DNA from: JALOLV01 sp046295175 | GTDB lineage: Bacteria > Bacteroidota > Bacteroidia > Cytophagales > Spirosomataceae | Assembly: GCA_046295175.1 (NCBI GenBank) | Contig: JBKBNY010000003.1 | Coordinates: 248,001-312,000 of the forward strand | Direction of reading: 5' to 3' | Length of the DNA stretch: 64,000 nt | In this document: positions 53,973 to 62,518 of the stretch, piece by piece | Layout of the letters: the number at the start of each line of letters is the position of its first letter | Position numbering within the stretch: the first letter of the stretch is position 1 | Program-made: the position numbers and the translations under genes | The notes under the pieces: generated by a model | What the model saw: the letters and a program-made list of their open reading frames with translations, nothing else | Told to the model about the DNA's origin: nothing | Databases searched by the model: none

Positions 53973-54328
53973 TTTTGCCAGATGTTAAGCCAAATTACTC
54001 TCGAAAGTCTTGAATATACCGGATTCAAAATCAATGTAAGTACAACGTACAAAACCATCAATACTGTACCACTAATGTATTGGTCTAACACTAAAAAATA
54101 GGCAACAATAAAAGTTACGAAGACAGCAATATTGAGCATATACGAAACATACATTGCACCGAAAAAATAGCCCGTTTCTTTTTCATATCTTAGTCCACAG
54201 TGAGGGCAAGTTTCGTGCATTTCATTGGTTTTTAAGTAAGGATTCGATGTCTTAAATAAATCTCCTTCGTGGCAACGAGGACATTTCATTCTGAAAATAC
54301 TGTATAGTTTAGAGCTTTTTCCAAGCAT
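53942..54328 (-). CDS. DUF983 small membrane protein with two CxxC motifs
   Basis: This 128-residue protein has an N-terminal zinc-ribbon-like pair, C16-P-R-C19 and C41-P-H-C44, followed by GYFFGAMYVSYMLNIAVFVT and two or three membrane helices. This is the DUF983 family, commonly present in Bacteroidota and of unknown role. It lies downstream of the second CstB-like gene on the same strand, but 274 bases and a terminator separate them. Confidence 0.9.
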   Translation of the reverse strand: MLGKSSKLYSIFRMKCPRCHEGDLFKTSNPYLKTNEMHETCPHCGLRYEKETGYFFGAMYVSYMLNIAVFVTFIVAYFLVLDQYISGTVLMVLYVVLTLILNPVYSRLSRVIWLNIWQNYEPEKRGTR

Positions 54329-54399
54329 ATTATTTTGATTTTTTTAGTATAAAACAATAATTTAGGTAGGTAGAGATGAGATAAAATCTCAATTTTATG

Positions 54400-54417
54400 G
54401 TACTTTTTACTTATTTG
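54400..54417 (+). promoter_or_regulatory. 18-base sequence shared with the ArsR upstream region
   Basis: GTACTTTTTACTTATTTG occurs here and at 40579-40596, and the match extends to 22 of 23 bases. The other copy is about 100 bases upstream of the ArsR gene of the sulfur module; this one lies between the second CstB-like gene and DUF983. It could be a shared operator, a piece of a repeat, or chance in AT-rich DNA. An imperfect TGAGATAAAATCTCA palindrome is close by (about 54376-54390). Confidence 0.35.
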
Positions 54418-54530
54418 TTATTAGATTGGGTAGAACCATGCACCTCACAAAGGTATAGTTTTTAGAAAAAAACACAATTAATGTTCTGAAAGAATCTAAG
54501 CTTTATCTCAAGCTAACCTTTGAATTAGAC

Positions 54531-54562
54531 AAAAAACTCTCAGGCTAAATACCCGAGAGTTT
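54531..54562 (-). terminator. Intrinsic terminator of the second CstB-like gene
   Basis: AAACTCTC (54534-54541) pairs with GAGAGTTT (54555-54562), extended by GG/CC. On the minus strand the stem runs into a T tract. Confidence 0.7.
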
Positions 54563-54602
54563 ATAAAGTAAATCTAATCTTTAAACTTCCTGAAATCTGC
54601 AA

Positions 54603-56018
54603 TTATAGCAAAGTAGTTGGGCAAACGTACTCGGTCCGAGGAACATCCGTTTTTGAGATAGCCGCAAATCCACCCTCAACATCTACAAAATTATCCCATC
54701 CACGTTGTTTCAGAATCGAAGCCGCAATCATGCTGCGGTATCCGCCCGCACAATGTAGGATGAATGGTTTATCTTTCGGAATCTCAGCCAAATGATTATT
54801 GATAGCGTTAAGTGGAATATTAATTGCACCTTCGATATGCTCGGAATCAAATTCGCTTTTCTTACGAACATCAAAAACCAACGGGTTTTCTGCCTTGAAT
54901 CTCTTTGCAAATTCTTCTGCCGAAATTCTATCAACAGTTTCATAGTCTTTACCAGCAGCTTTCCAAGCTTCAAATCCGCCTTCCAAGAATCCAATCGTAA
55001 AATCATATCCTACTCTTGCCAATCTCGTAATGGTTTCTTCTTCTTTACCTTCGTCAGTAACTAATAAGATTTCTTGCTTAATATCCGGAATCAGGTCGCC
55101 AACCCACATCGCAAAATTGCTATCGAGCCCGATATTTATACTGTTCGGAATAAACCCTTTGGCAAATTCTCCTGCCTTGCGGCTATCTAAAATGAGTGCT
55201 TCGGTTTCGTTGGCAGCTACTTCAAACTCAATTGGCGAAAGTGCTTTTTTACCTCTTTCCATCACTGTATCAAGGCTTTCGTAGCCAATGATATTCATAA
55301 TTACATTTTTTGGGAAATACCCCGGAGGAGTTGTGAGTCCTGTCAATACAGATTCGATAAATTCTTCTTTTGTCATATCGGCTCGGAGAGCATAGTTGAA
55401 TCTCTTTTGATTTCCGAGCGTATCCGTAGTTTCTTTGCTCATTTTTTTGCCGCAAGCACTGCCCGCACCGTGGTTAGGATAGACAATCAAGTCATCAGAA
55501 AGCGGCATGATTTTATTGCGAAGCGAATCGAAAAGATAACCTGCCAGTTTCTTTTCGGTCAAGTCGGCGATAACATGCTGGGCCAAATCTGGGCGGCCTA
55601 CATCGCCAATAAATAACGTATCGCCAGTTATTAATCCATGTTCTTTTCCATTTTCGTCAATAAGTAAGTAAGTTGTACTTTCCATCGTATGCCCAGGTGT
55701 ATGGATTACCTTTACTTTGCAATCACCCACCTCAAATATCTGATTATCTTCGGCAGTTATTGCTTCAAATGCAGGTTTAGCTGTCGGGCCATAAACGATT
55801 TTTGCACCAGTTTTTTTGGCTAAGTCGAGATGCCCGCTCACAAAATCAGCGTGAAAGTGCGTTTCAAACACGAATTTGATTTTAGCTCCGTCTTTTTTGG
55901 CACGCTCGATATATGGCTGAACCTCACGTAGTGGGTCAAATATGGCCGCTTCGCCATTACTCTCTAAATAATATGCCGCATGAGCAATACATCCTGTATA
56001 AATTTGTTCGAGTTTCAT
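54603..56018 (-). CDS. CstB-like MBL-fold persulfide dioxygenase/rhodanese fusion (copy 2)
   Basis: This 471-residue paralog of the enzyme at 42288-43706 has the same length and order. The MBL domain has HFHADF, HTPGHT and TGDTLF. The middle rhodanese-like domain (LILDSRKAGEFAKGFIPNSI) has no active cysteine. The C-terminal rhodanese domain has the loop HCAGGYRS. The two copies are similar along their whole length but clearly diverged (for example KQEILLVTDEGKEEE against QPILIVADAENLEE). No regulator or TauE gene is next to this copy, so it may be the housekeeping form, or serve another persulfide source. Confidence 0.87.
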   Translation of the reverse strand: MKLEQIYTGCIAHAAYYLESNGEAAIFDPLREVQPYIERAKKDGAKIKFVFETHFHADFVSGHLDLAKKTGAKIVYGPTAKPAFEAITAEDNQIFEVGDCKVKVIHTPGHTMESTTYLLIDENGKEHGLITGDTLFIGDVGRPDLAQHVIADLTEKKLAGYLFDSLRNKIMPLSDDLIVYPNHGAGSACGKKMSKETTDTLGNQKRFNYALRADMTKEEFIESVLTGLTTPPGYFPKNVIMNIIGYESLDTVMERGKKALSPIEFEVAANETEALILDSRKAGEFAKGFIPNSINIGLDSNFAMWVGDLIPDIKQEILLVTDEGKEEETITRLARVGYDFTIGFLEGGFEAWKAAGKDYETVDRISAEEFAKRFKAENPLVFDVRKKSEFDSEHIEGAINIPLNAINNHLAEIPKDKPFILHCAGGYRSMIAASILKQRGWDNFVDVEGGFAAISKTDVPRTEYVCPTTLL

Positions 56019-56271
56019 GTTTTCAGTATTTTAATGTCAATATGATAATTTATTCATGTTGTTGTACATAAAAAACTATCAAACTAAGGGCAACGATTGG
56101 AGCATTGATTTTTCATTTTTGAAGAAGTTTGTTGTAAATCTGAATCAAATTTGGGAGGAATTACGCAGATGAATAATGACCAATGTCATATTCGCTGAAT
56201 TGTACTATCAGAAAATGAATTTGTGAGACAGAGTTCTCAATAGATTGTAGGTATTTATGAAAATTAACGCG

Positions 56272-56391
56272 TCATTTTGGGTCTTCGGGTTTTTTATTGG
56301 ATTCTCTTTTTTGAAATTCCATTTTGTAAATCATCCAGCCAAAACCCACCGCCAAATGTAATAAAACAATGATGAAGAAGAAGGTTGCCAT
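56272..56391 (-). CDS. 39-residue single-helix membrane protein
   Basis: The ATG at 56391 opens a 39-codon frame to TGA at 56272. Residues 2-22 (ATFFFIIVLLHLAVGFGWMI) form a membrane helix, followed by a charged tail (YKMEFQKRESNKKPEDPK). The split hydrophobic/basic/acidic layout is that of a genuine small membrane protein. It looks like short Bacteroidota proteins with LHLxVGFGW, but I do not know a function. It is divergent from the alcohol dehydrogenase gene. Confidence 0.65.
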   Translation of the reverse strand: MATFFFIIVLLHLAVGFGWMIYKMEFQKRESNKKPEDPK

Positions 56392-56414
56392 TTTTATCTT
56401 GAATAATTGTTTGT

Positions 56415-56448
56415 TTTGATAGATGAACAAATAAATGTTCTAATTTTG
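56415..56448 (+). promoter_or_regulatory. Probable promoter of the zinc alcohol dehydrogenase gene
   Basis: TTTG at 56415-56418 and TAATTTTG at 56441-56448 fit the -33/-7 consensus with 22-bp spacing. Transcription would start near 56455, which supports the ATG at 56480 rather than 56462. Confidence 0.5.
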
Positions 56449-56479
56449 TTTCGATAATCAAATGAAACAAAATTACTCG

Positions 56480-57493
56480 ATGAAAACCCTCGTCTGTACA
56501 ACACCTCACCAATTCGATTACCAAGAAACCGAAAGACCTATTCTCAGTCCAAACCACGCTATATTAAAAATTAAGAGAATAGGAATTTGCGGAACTGACC
56601 TCCACGCATACGAAGGTACTCAACCTTTTTTTAATTACCCAAGGATTTTGGGTCATGAATTGGCTGGTGATATTATCGAAATTGATGGAAATGATGAATT
56701 TAAAATTGGTGAATCAGTAACTTTTATTCCTTACTTCAACTGCGGAACTTGCGTGGCTTGTCGAGCTGGCAAACCGAATTGTTGTACAAATATCAAGGTT
56801 TTTGGGGTACATATCGACGGTGGAATGGCCGAATTTGTATCGGTACCGACTTATTCGTTAGTACATGGCGAAGGCCTTTCTCACGATGAATTGGCATTGG
56901 TTGAGCCACTTGCCATCGGGGCTCACGGTGTGCGTAGGGCAGGAGTTGAGCAAGGAGAATTTGTGTTAGTTGTAGGTGCAGGGCCAATCGGTTTAGGAAT
57001 CATGGAATTTGCCCGAATCGCGGGAGCAAAAGTGATTGCTCTCGATATTAATGGCAACCGTTTGGCTTTTTGTAAAGAAAAATTAGGTGTAGAATTTATC
57101 ATAAATGGCATAACCGAAAATGTTATTGAGCGTTTAGCAGAAATTACGGATGGCGATATGTCAACCGTTGTGATTGATGCAACTGGTAGTTTAAAAGCCA
57201 TCAATACAGCATTTAGCTATTTGGCTCACGGTGGCCGATACGTTTTGGTAGGATTGCAAAAAGGTGAGATTGCGTTTAGCCACCCAGAATTTCATAAGCG
57301 AGAGGCAACTTTGATGAGCAGCCGAAATGCAACTCGTCAAGATTTTGAACACGTTGTAGATTCGATGAAAAAAGGATTAGTAAAACCAACTACTTATATC
57401 ACGCATCGGGTTGATTTTGAAGATGTTAAAGCCAATTTTGAGTCATGGCTGAATCCTGCCAACGGAGTAATCAAAGCGATGGTTAGTTTGTAG
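56480..57493 (+). CDS. Zinc-binding alcohol/sugar dehydrogenase (MDR family)
   Basis: This protein of about 337 residues (MKTLVCTTPHQFDYQETERP) has catalytic-zinc residues in GICGTDLHAYEG and GHELAG. A structural-zinc loop contains NCGTCVACRAGKPNCC, and the NAD-binding turn is VVGAGPIGLGIMEFARIAGA. It belongs to the sorbitol/threonine/galactitol dehydrogenase side of the family. The substrate could be a sugar alcohol or sugar acid, perhaps connected with the L-fucose module 9 kb away, but nothing adjacent proves it. An ATG at 56462 would add six residues. Confidence 0.88.
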   Translation: MKTLVCTTPHQFDYQETERPILSPNHAILKIKRIGICGTDLHAYEGTQPFFNYPRILGHELAGDIIEIDGNDEFKIGESVTFIPYFNCGTCVACRAGKPNCCTNIKVFGVHIDGGMAEFVSVPTYSLVHGEGLSHDELALVEPLAIGAHGVRRAGVEQGEFVLVVGAGPIGLGIMEFARIAGAKVIALDINGNRLAFCKEKLGVEFIINGITENVIERLAEITDGDMSTVVIDATGSLKAINTAFSYLAHGGRYVLVGLQKGEIAFSHPEFHKREATLMSSRNATRQDFEHVVDSMKKGLVKPTTYITHRVDFEDVKANFESWLNPANGVIKAMVSL

Positions 57494-57499
57494 CATATT

Positions 57500-57536
57500 T
57501 TAACCCTGACGGCTTTCAAAAAGCTGTCAGGGTTAA
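57500..57536. terminator. Bidirectional terminator between dehydrogenase and ABC-F genes
   Basis: TTAACCCTGACGGCTT (57500-57515) pairs with 57521-57536 with one G-T mismatch, between convergent stops. Confidence 0.75.
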
Positions 57537-57548
57537 TTCAGTTTTAGT

Positions 57549-59462
57549 TTAAATTTCTTCTAAAGCAAGCATTTTCTCTTCCCAGAGTTCGTTCATTTTA
57601 TTCAATTCGTTTTTGACTTGCTCGTATTCGTTGCTTGTTTTTTGCAATTCGTTGGTTTCACCATAAATTGTTGGGTCAGCGAGTTTTTCTTCAATAATTG
57701 CCTTTTTCTTCTCTAAATCGCTGACTTTTATCTCGATTTCGTCAATCTCTTTTTGCAATTTTTTGGCTTCTTGACCATTATTGGCTGGCTTAGTAGTCGA
57801 AACTTGAGGCTTTACTTCAACTTTTTTCTCGGGTGTATTAGCTGCTTTTGCTTCTAAAAGTGCAGCTTTTTGTTCTTCTTGCCACCACAAGAATTCATCA
57901 TAAGTACCAGGATATTGTTTGATTTCGTGGTCTTCGATGTACCAAATCTTATTGGCAATTTGGCTCACAAAGTGGCGGTCGTGAGAAACAACCACAAAAG
58001 TACCTTCGTATTGTTCAAGAGCTTGAATCAAGATACTTACCGAAACCATATCTAAGTGGTTGGTAGGCTCATCGAGGAGCAAGAAATTGGCCTCTGAAAC
58101 CAAAACTTTTGCCAAAGCTACCCTTGATTTTTCGCCACCCGAAAGCACTTTGATTTTTTTGAAAACATCATCGCCATTGAATAAAAAACATCCCAAAATC
58201 GTTCGTAATTCGGTTTCGGTTTTGGTCGAATCAGCGTATTTTAATTCTTCTAAAATAGATTCGTCTAAGTGCAAATCTTCGAGCTGGTGCTGAGCATAAA
58301 ACGAGAAATTTACATTATGACCCGTCTTTCTGTTTCCTTCTATCGGTTCGGTATCGGCAATAATACGGAGTAAGGTCGATTTCCCTTTTCCGTTGGCACC
58401 AATCAGAGCAATTTTATCTCCACGCTCAATCGTCGCAGTGGTATTTTTCAAGATAACTTTATCGCCGTAAGCCTTACTGATATTTTCAAAATTGATGACA
58501 TGACGACCCGATTGTTGACTAAATTTAAACTTAAAATGGACTTTGGCATTTTCATCAATAACCTCTTCGATGCGTTCCATACGATTGAGGGCCTTGACCC
58601 TCGATTGCACCTGACGAGATTTGGTAGCTTTTGCCTTAAATCGCTCAATAAAACGCTCAGTTTGGCGAATCTGAGCTTGTTGGTTTTCGTATGAATTCTG
58701 CTGGATTTCGTTACGGAGAGCTTTTTCTTCGAGATAAAACGAGTAATTTCCCGAGTAAACATTCAATTTGGCATTGGCAACCTCAACGATTGTTTCGCAT
58801 ACATTATCCAAAAATTCACGGTCGTGCGAAACCACAACTACCGCACCTTCGTAATTTTCTATGTATCGCTCAACCCACTCGATAGAAGGTAAGTCAAGGT
58901 GGTTGGTAGGCTCATCAAGTAGGAGTAGGGCAGGTTTTGCCAAGAGTAATTTTGCCAATTGCACCCGCATACGCCATCCACCCGAAAACTCTTGGAGTGG
59001 TTTGTGCAATTCTTCGGTTTTAAAACCCAAACCTTCCAGAATCTCCTCGGCCTTCGATTGTATTACGTATCCACCCAAGTGGTCGAATTCTTCTTGAAGT
59101 TTTCCTAATTTTTCAATCAAATCATCGTGGTAATTCACCTCCATTTCGTGCAGTACTTTCTCAATTTCTTTTTCGAGAAAAACCTCACGCTCAAATGCCT
59201 GCATGGCCACCGAAAGTATCGAGTCTTGGGTTTCGTACGAGAGCAAATCTTGGTTTAAGAAGCCAATGGTACAATCGCCCGACTTCGAGATTGAGCCTGC
59301 ATCGGGCTGATATTCGCCAACAATAATCCGTAAAAGTGTAGATTTTCCTTTACCGTTTAGGCCAATAAGTCCGATTTTATCTTTAGGTTTGATTTGTAAA
59401 TTGGCATTCTCAAAAATTGCTCTCCCGCCGAAATAGAATGATAAATTGGTAATTGTAAGCAT
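57549..59462 (-). CDS. ABC-F family ATPase
   Basis: This 637-residue soluble protein has two ABC domains and no membrane part. Walker A motifs are GLNGKGKSTLL (near 34) and GANGKGKSTLL (near 356). Signatures are LQEFSGGWRMRVQLAKLL and VLSGGEKSRVALAKVL, with LLLLDEPTNHLD in each half. The middle linker (ENQQAQIRQTERFIERFKAK) and a coiled C-terminal extension (about 560-637) fit the Uup/EttA-like ABC-F group, which acts on ribosomes or on DNA branch structures. It is a housekeeping-type gene and is divergent from RNase HII. Confidence 0.93.
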   Translation of the reverse strand: MLTITNLSFYFGGRAIFENANLQIKPKDKIGLIGLNGKGKSTLLRIIVGEYQPDAGSISKSGDCTIGFLNQDLLSYETQDSILSVAMQAFEREVFLEKEIEKVLHEMEVNYHDDLIEKLGKLQEEFDHLGGYVIQSKAEEILEGLGFKTEELHKPLQEFSGGWRMRVQLAKLLLAKPALLLLDEPTNHLDLPSIEWVERYIENYEGAVVVVSHDREFLDNVCETIVEVANAKLNVYSGNYSFYLEEKALRNEIQQNSYENQQAQIRQTERFIERFKAKATKSRQVQSRVKALNRMERIEEVIDENAKVHFKFKFSQQSGRHVINFENISKAYGDKVILKNTTATIERGDKIALIGANGKGKSTLLRIIADTEPIEGNRKTGHNVNFSFYAQHQLEDLHLDESILEELKYADSTKTETELRTILGCFLFNGDDVFKKIKVLSGGEKSRVALAKVLVSEANFLLLDEPTNHLDMVSVSILIQALEQYEGTFVVVSHDRHFVSQIANKIWYIEDHEIKQYPGTYDEFLWWQEEQKAALLEAKAANTPEKKVEVKPQVSTTKPANNGQEAKKLQKEIDEIEIKVSDLEKKKAIIEEKLADPTIYGETNELQKTSNEYEQVKNELNKMNELWEEKMLALEEI

Positions 59463-59583
59463 GGCCGCTGATTCCGCAGATTATTTTGACTGATTATTAA
59501 AATAGTTTTATTTTGTTGCAAAGTTATTGAAAATCCCCCTAAACCCTTTTGAAAATAGGTAATTTTAAATTAAAAAAGATAAA

Positions 59584-60171
59584 TTGAGCTTAAAGTCATA
59601 CTACAATAAAGAAGCAATAGAAGCAGGACTCGACGAAGCTGGGCGAGGATGTTTGGCTGGGCCAGTAGTGGCTGCGGCTGTGATTTTGCCAAAAGATTAC
59701 GAGCATCAGTGGCTCAATGATTCTAAACAGTTGACCAAAGAACAACGAAACGAACTTAGAATCGAAATCGAAAAAGATGCTTTGGTTTTTGCGGTGGCGG
59801 AGGCCTCAAATCAAGAAATCGACCAGATAAATATCCTAAAAGCCAGTTTTTTGGCAATGCACCGAGCTGTTGACAAGATTGCCGAAAAGCTACGCCCCGA
59901 ACATTTATTGATTGACGGAAACCGATTTGTACCGTATCCGTTGATTCCGCATACTTGTATCATCAAAGGCGATGCAAAGTTTCTTTCGATAGCGGCGGCC
60001 TCGATTCTTGCCAAAACTTATCGAGATGATTTGATGGAAAAATTGGCCGAGGAGTTTCCGCAATATAAATGGCACGAAAATGCGGGTTATCCGACTCCTT
60101 TTCATCGCAAAGCGATTTTAGAACATGGTTTTACGCCGCATCACCGAATGACTTTTAAGGTAAATGTCTAA
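59584..60171 (+). CDS. rnhB: Ribonuclease HII
   Basis: This 195-residue cytoplasmic enzyme removes RNA from RNA-DNA hybrids. Active-site acidic residues are D17 and E18 in GLDEAGRGCLAG, D111 in LLIDGNRF and probably D130 in KGDAKFLS, as in the family. The initiation codon is TTG at 59584: the nearest upstream in-frame stop is TAA at 59566 and no ATG lies between it and the DEAGRG motif. Length is normal. It lies divergent from the ABC-F gene. Confidence 0.93.
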   Translation: MSLKSYYNKEAIEAGLDEAGRGCLAGPVVAAAVILPKDYEHQWLNDSKQLTKEQRNELRIEIEKDALVFAVAEASNQEIDQINILKASFLAMHRAVDKIAEKLRPEHLLIDGNRFVPYPLIPHTCIIKGDAKFLSIAAASILAKTYRDDLMEKLAEEFPQYKWHENAGYPTPFHRKAILEHGFTPHHRMTFKVNV

Positions 60172-60173
60172 TC

Positions 60174-60209
60174 TAAATGGGACACAATTTTTGAACTATG
60201 TCCCATTTA
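60174..60209. terminator. Hairpin after RNase HII gene
   Basis: TAAATGGGACA (60174-60184) pairs perfectly with TGTCCCATTTA (60199-60209). It lies directly after the stop of rnhB. Confidence 0.7.
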
Positions 60210-60230
60210 ATCCGTAATAATTAATATGCC

Positions 60231-60298
60231 AAAATCGTTAAAACGATTTGAATTGTTTTAACATCATTAATAAACCACAACTCAAGTTGTGGGCTAAT
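60231..60298. repeat. REP-like double palindrome, copy B
   Basis: AAATCGTTAAAACGATTT (60232-60249) and CCACAACTCAAGTTGTGG (60275-60292) repeat the two hairpins of 45931-46002 in the same order. Both copies continue with GCTAATA. It lies between convergent genes, immediately before the OmpA gene stop. Confidence 0.75.
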
Positions 60299-60302
60299 AT
60301 TC

Positions 60303-61574
60303 TTATTCATTCACAATCACAAACTCAACTCTTCGGTTTTGTTTGCGACCTTCTTCGGTATCATTGGCAGAAATAGGATTTGCTTCCCCCATTCCTTTAA
60401 ATTGGATTCGTTTTCCCGCAATTCCTTTTGAAATCAAATATTCACGGACATTATAGGCACGGTCGAGCGAGAGTTTACGGTTTTGGTCGGGGTCGCCAAC
60501 GTTATCGGTATATCCTTCAACTCTTATTGTCATGCTTGGTTTCTCTTTCATCATGGCAACCAATCCATCCAATTGTGGGTAAGATTCGGGCAAAATATTT
60601 GATTCTCCTAAATCAAAAAATACTTTATCGAGTCTAAATTTATTTTCTTCAATCTTTACTGGCGAAGCCTCTGGTTCTTTGGTTTCTTCTTTTGGTTGCT
60701 CGACTGGCTTCGGTGCTTCGGGTTTTTTATTGATAGGATTCAAAGTAAAATTCTTCGGAAACTGCTGACTTCGACCCACTTTTGATAAATCGAGCGATTC
60801 TTCGAGGGTTTCGTAGCCATCCGCCGAGATTTGATAGGTGTAAGCATCGGGTTGTAATTCAAAAAGGTATGAACCCGAAGTAGGCGTATTGAGTGAGTCA
60901 ATCCTTTTATTTGATTTATCCGTAATACATACAATCTTAGCTGCGATTGGTTTATTGGTTTGCGAATCAAAGACTTTTCCCCGAACTGTCAGCATTATGT
61001 TTTCTTCTTTTTCGACTGGTTTAGCCGCCAAAGTTGCATTTTCTGCTGGGTTATTGATATGAATTCCATAGTAATTCCAATAATGGCGAGTATCGCCTGT
61101 GTTGTTATTACCTTCTATCAAATCAATTTTTTCGATACCCTTAGTAACTCGTTCAAAGTAAATAGTGTAGGAGTAGGTTTTGCCACGTTTTGAATTGAGT
61201 TCATCGGGGAGTTCGGGTAAACCTTCAGATTTGATATACCGAAATCTTTTACCATTACTGGCCACTAAATAGCTTTTTGGATTGATACTGATGGTTGGTG
61301 AAGAATTCGATAATCGTTTATAATAATATCCGTAAGCATATTCACGCTCGCCCGGACTTAAATCTGGATGATTTTCTTTGATGACTTTATCTATTTCATC
61401 ATCTATCGTAGGCTGGTAATACGAAGCATTGACGATGGTGTATTCATCGGTAAGTGTAACTTTTGTAATTTTGGCATTTTTTTCAGAGCGTTTATCTGTT
61501 TTAGGATTTTGCGTAACTTGCCCAAAAACATTTGAAACCAAGAAAAACAAACCAAAAACGACTAATTTTCTCAT
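60303..61574 (-). CDS. OmpA-family protein with carboxypeptidase-regulatory domain
   Basis: This 423-residue protein has a signal peptide ending VFGQ, an N-terminal domain of unknown kind (about 20-185) and a CarboxypepD_reg-like Ig domain (about 193-275: LTVRGKVFDSQTNKPIAAKI). A Pro/Glu-rich linker with KPEAPKPVEQPKEE follows. The C-terminal OmpA peptidoglycan-binding domain (about 312-423) is identified by VEGYTDNVGDPDQNRKLSLD and RAYNVREYLISKGI. It should tie the outer membrane or a surface complex to peptidoglycan. It stands alone, next to a REP-like repeat. Confidence 0.92.
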   Translation of the reverse strand: MRKLVVFGLFFLVSNVFGQVTQNPKTDKRSEKNAKITKVTLTDEYTIVNASYYQPTIDDEIDKVIKENHPDLSPGEREYAYGYYYKRLSNSSPTISINPKSYLVASNGKRFRYIKSEGLPELPDELNSKRGKTYSYTIYFERVTKGIEKIDLIEGNNNTGDTRHYWNYYGIHINNPAENATLAAKPVEKEENIMLTVRGKVFDSQTNKPIAAKIVCITDKSNKRIDSLNTPTSGSYLFELQPDAYTYQISADGYETLEESLDLSKVGRSQQFPKNFTLNPINKKPEAPKPVEQPKEETKEPEASPVKIEENKFRLDKVFFDLGESNILPESYPQLDGLVAMMKEKPSMTIRVEGYTDNVGDPDQNRKLSLDRAYNVREYLISKGIAGKRIQFKGMGEANPISANDTEEGRKQNRRVEFVIVNE

Positions 61575-61717
61575 CTTTATTCAGGTGTAAGTTGTTGATA
61601 ACTAATATTTTACAAACTTTAAACGTAGTTATTAGTTATTTAGTTTTTTTGACGTGTTAATAATTGTTAAAAGTAAATTTTTGTAGAACGACTTTGTAAG
61701 TCGCTCAAAGTTAAGGT

Positions 61718-62212
61718 ATGAAAAATTTAAAAGACATGGTTTTGCTTGGCGACCCTCGCCTGTATCAAGTATGTGAGCAAGTAATGCCCGAAGAACTACC
61801 TTTGGTGGCCGATTGGGTAGCTGATTTACACAATGTAATGGAAGAAATCAGAGCTAAATATAAGTTTGGGCGTGGTATCGCCGCTCCTCAGTTGGGAATT
61901 ATGAAACGATTGATTTATCTCAATCTTGATAAACCTTATGTAATGATTAATCCAGAGTTGGTGGATTTGAGCGAAGAACGATTTGAACTTTGGGATGATT
62001 GCATGAGTTTTCCGAATCTGCTGGTTCGGGTGAGTCGTCATAAATCGTTGAAGATTCGATATTTGGACCAAAATTGGCAACCCCAAGAATGGGCAGTGAG
62101 CGATGCCATTTCGGAGTTGATTCAACACGAATACGACCACCTCGACGGAATCCTATGTACGATGCGAGCCATAGACAGTCAGTCGTTTAAATGGAGGCCA
62201 ACACCCGAATAA
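61718..62212 (+). CDS. Peptide deformylase-like metalloprotein
   Basis: This 164-residue cytoplasmic protein has the deformylase layout. Motif 1 is GRGIAAPQ (51-58). The cysteine motif is DDCMSF (C95) instead of the usual EGCLS. Motif 3 is QHEYDHLDG, with H137, E138 and H141 completing the metal site. All catalytic ligands are present, so it may remove the formyl group or act on another small substrate. The altered second motif and short C-terminus suggest a divergent copy, with a standard def probably elsewhere in the genome. It is monocistronic. Confidence 0.83.
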   Translation: MKNLKDMVLLGDPRLYQVCEQVMPEELPLVADWVADLHNVMEEIRAKYKFGRGIAAPQLGIMKRLIYLNLDKPYVMINPELVDLSEERFELWDDCMSFPNLLVRVSRHKSLKIRYLDQNWQPQEWAVSDAISELIQHEYDHLDGILCTMRAIDSQSFKWRPTPE

Positions 62213-62518
62213 AGCAAAGTTTTACCATCTAAACCAAAAATTTTATTATTTATAATTAGTTGATAATCAGTTGTTTATATTTTAATTGAGTTGCCTTGTT
62301 AAAAAAACTTAAAAAAAATATGCAACTGTTTTTAAACGCTTTTGCGTCATTACAGTCGAAGAGTTCGAGATTAATACCTAAAACAGATACCCAAAACGTA
62401 ACATTCGTTTGCTCGAATTTCACCCCCAAAAATTCTTATGAAAAGACCTTTACGAGTAATGCCGGCTTACTAAAAAAAAGGAAAGATTAATTATTCACAA
62501 TTAAAAATTCGTAAAGTA
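62213..62518 (+). other. 306-base gap; only a doubtful short frame
   Basis: The gap between the deformylase-like gene and the PepSY-like gene holds an open frame of 56-64 codons (from 62296 TTG or 62320 ATG to 62490). Its product would be lysine-rich with no recognisable motif or signal peptide, so I treat it as unlikely to be real. The rest is AT-rich and probably carries the promoter and leader of the next gene. Confidence 0.35.

Noticed and set aside
56392..56557. Minus-strand frame running over the start of the alcohol dehydrogenase gene
   Set aside because: It is antisense to the dehydrogenase start and promoter; the 39-codon frame at 56272-56391 explains the region better.
62296..62490. 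Lysine-rich 56-64-codon frame
   Set aside because: It has no signal peptide, motif or coding-like pattern and lies in AT-rich leader DNA just before the PepSY-like gene.
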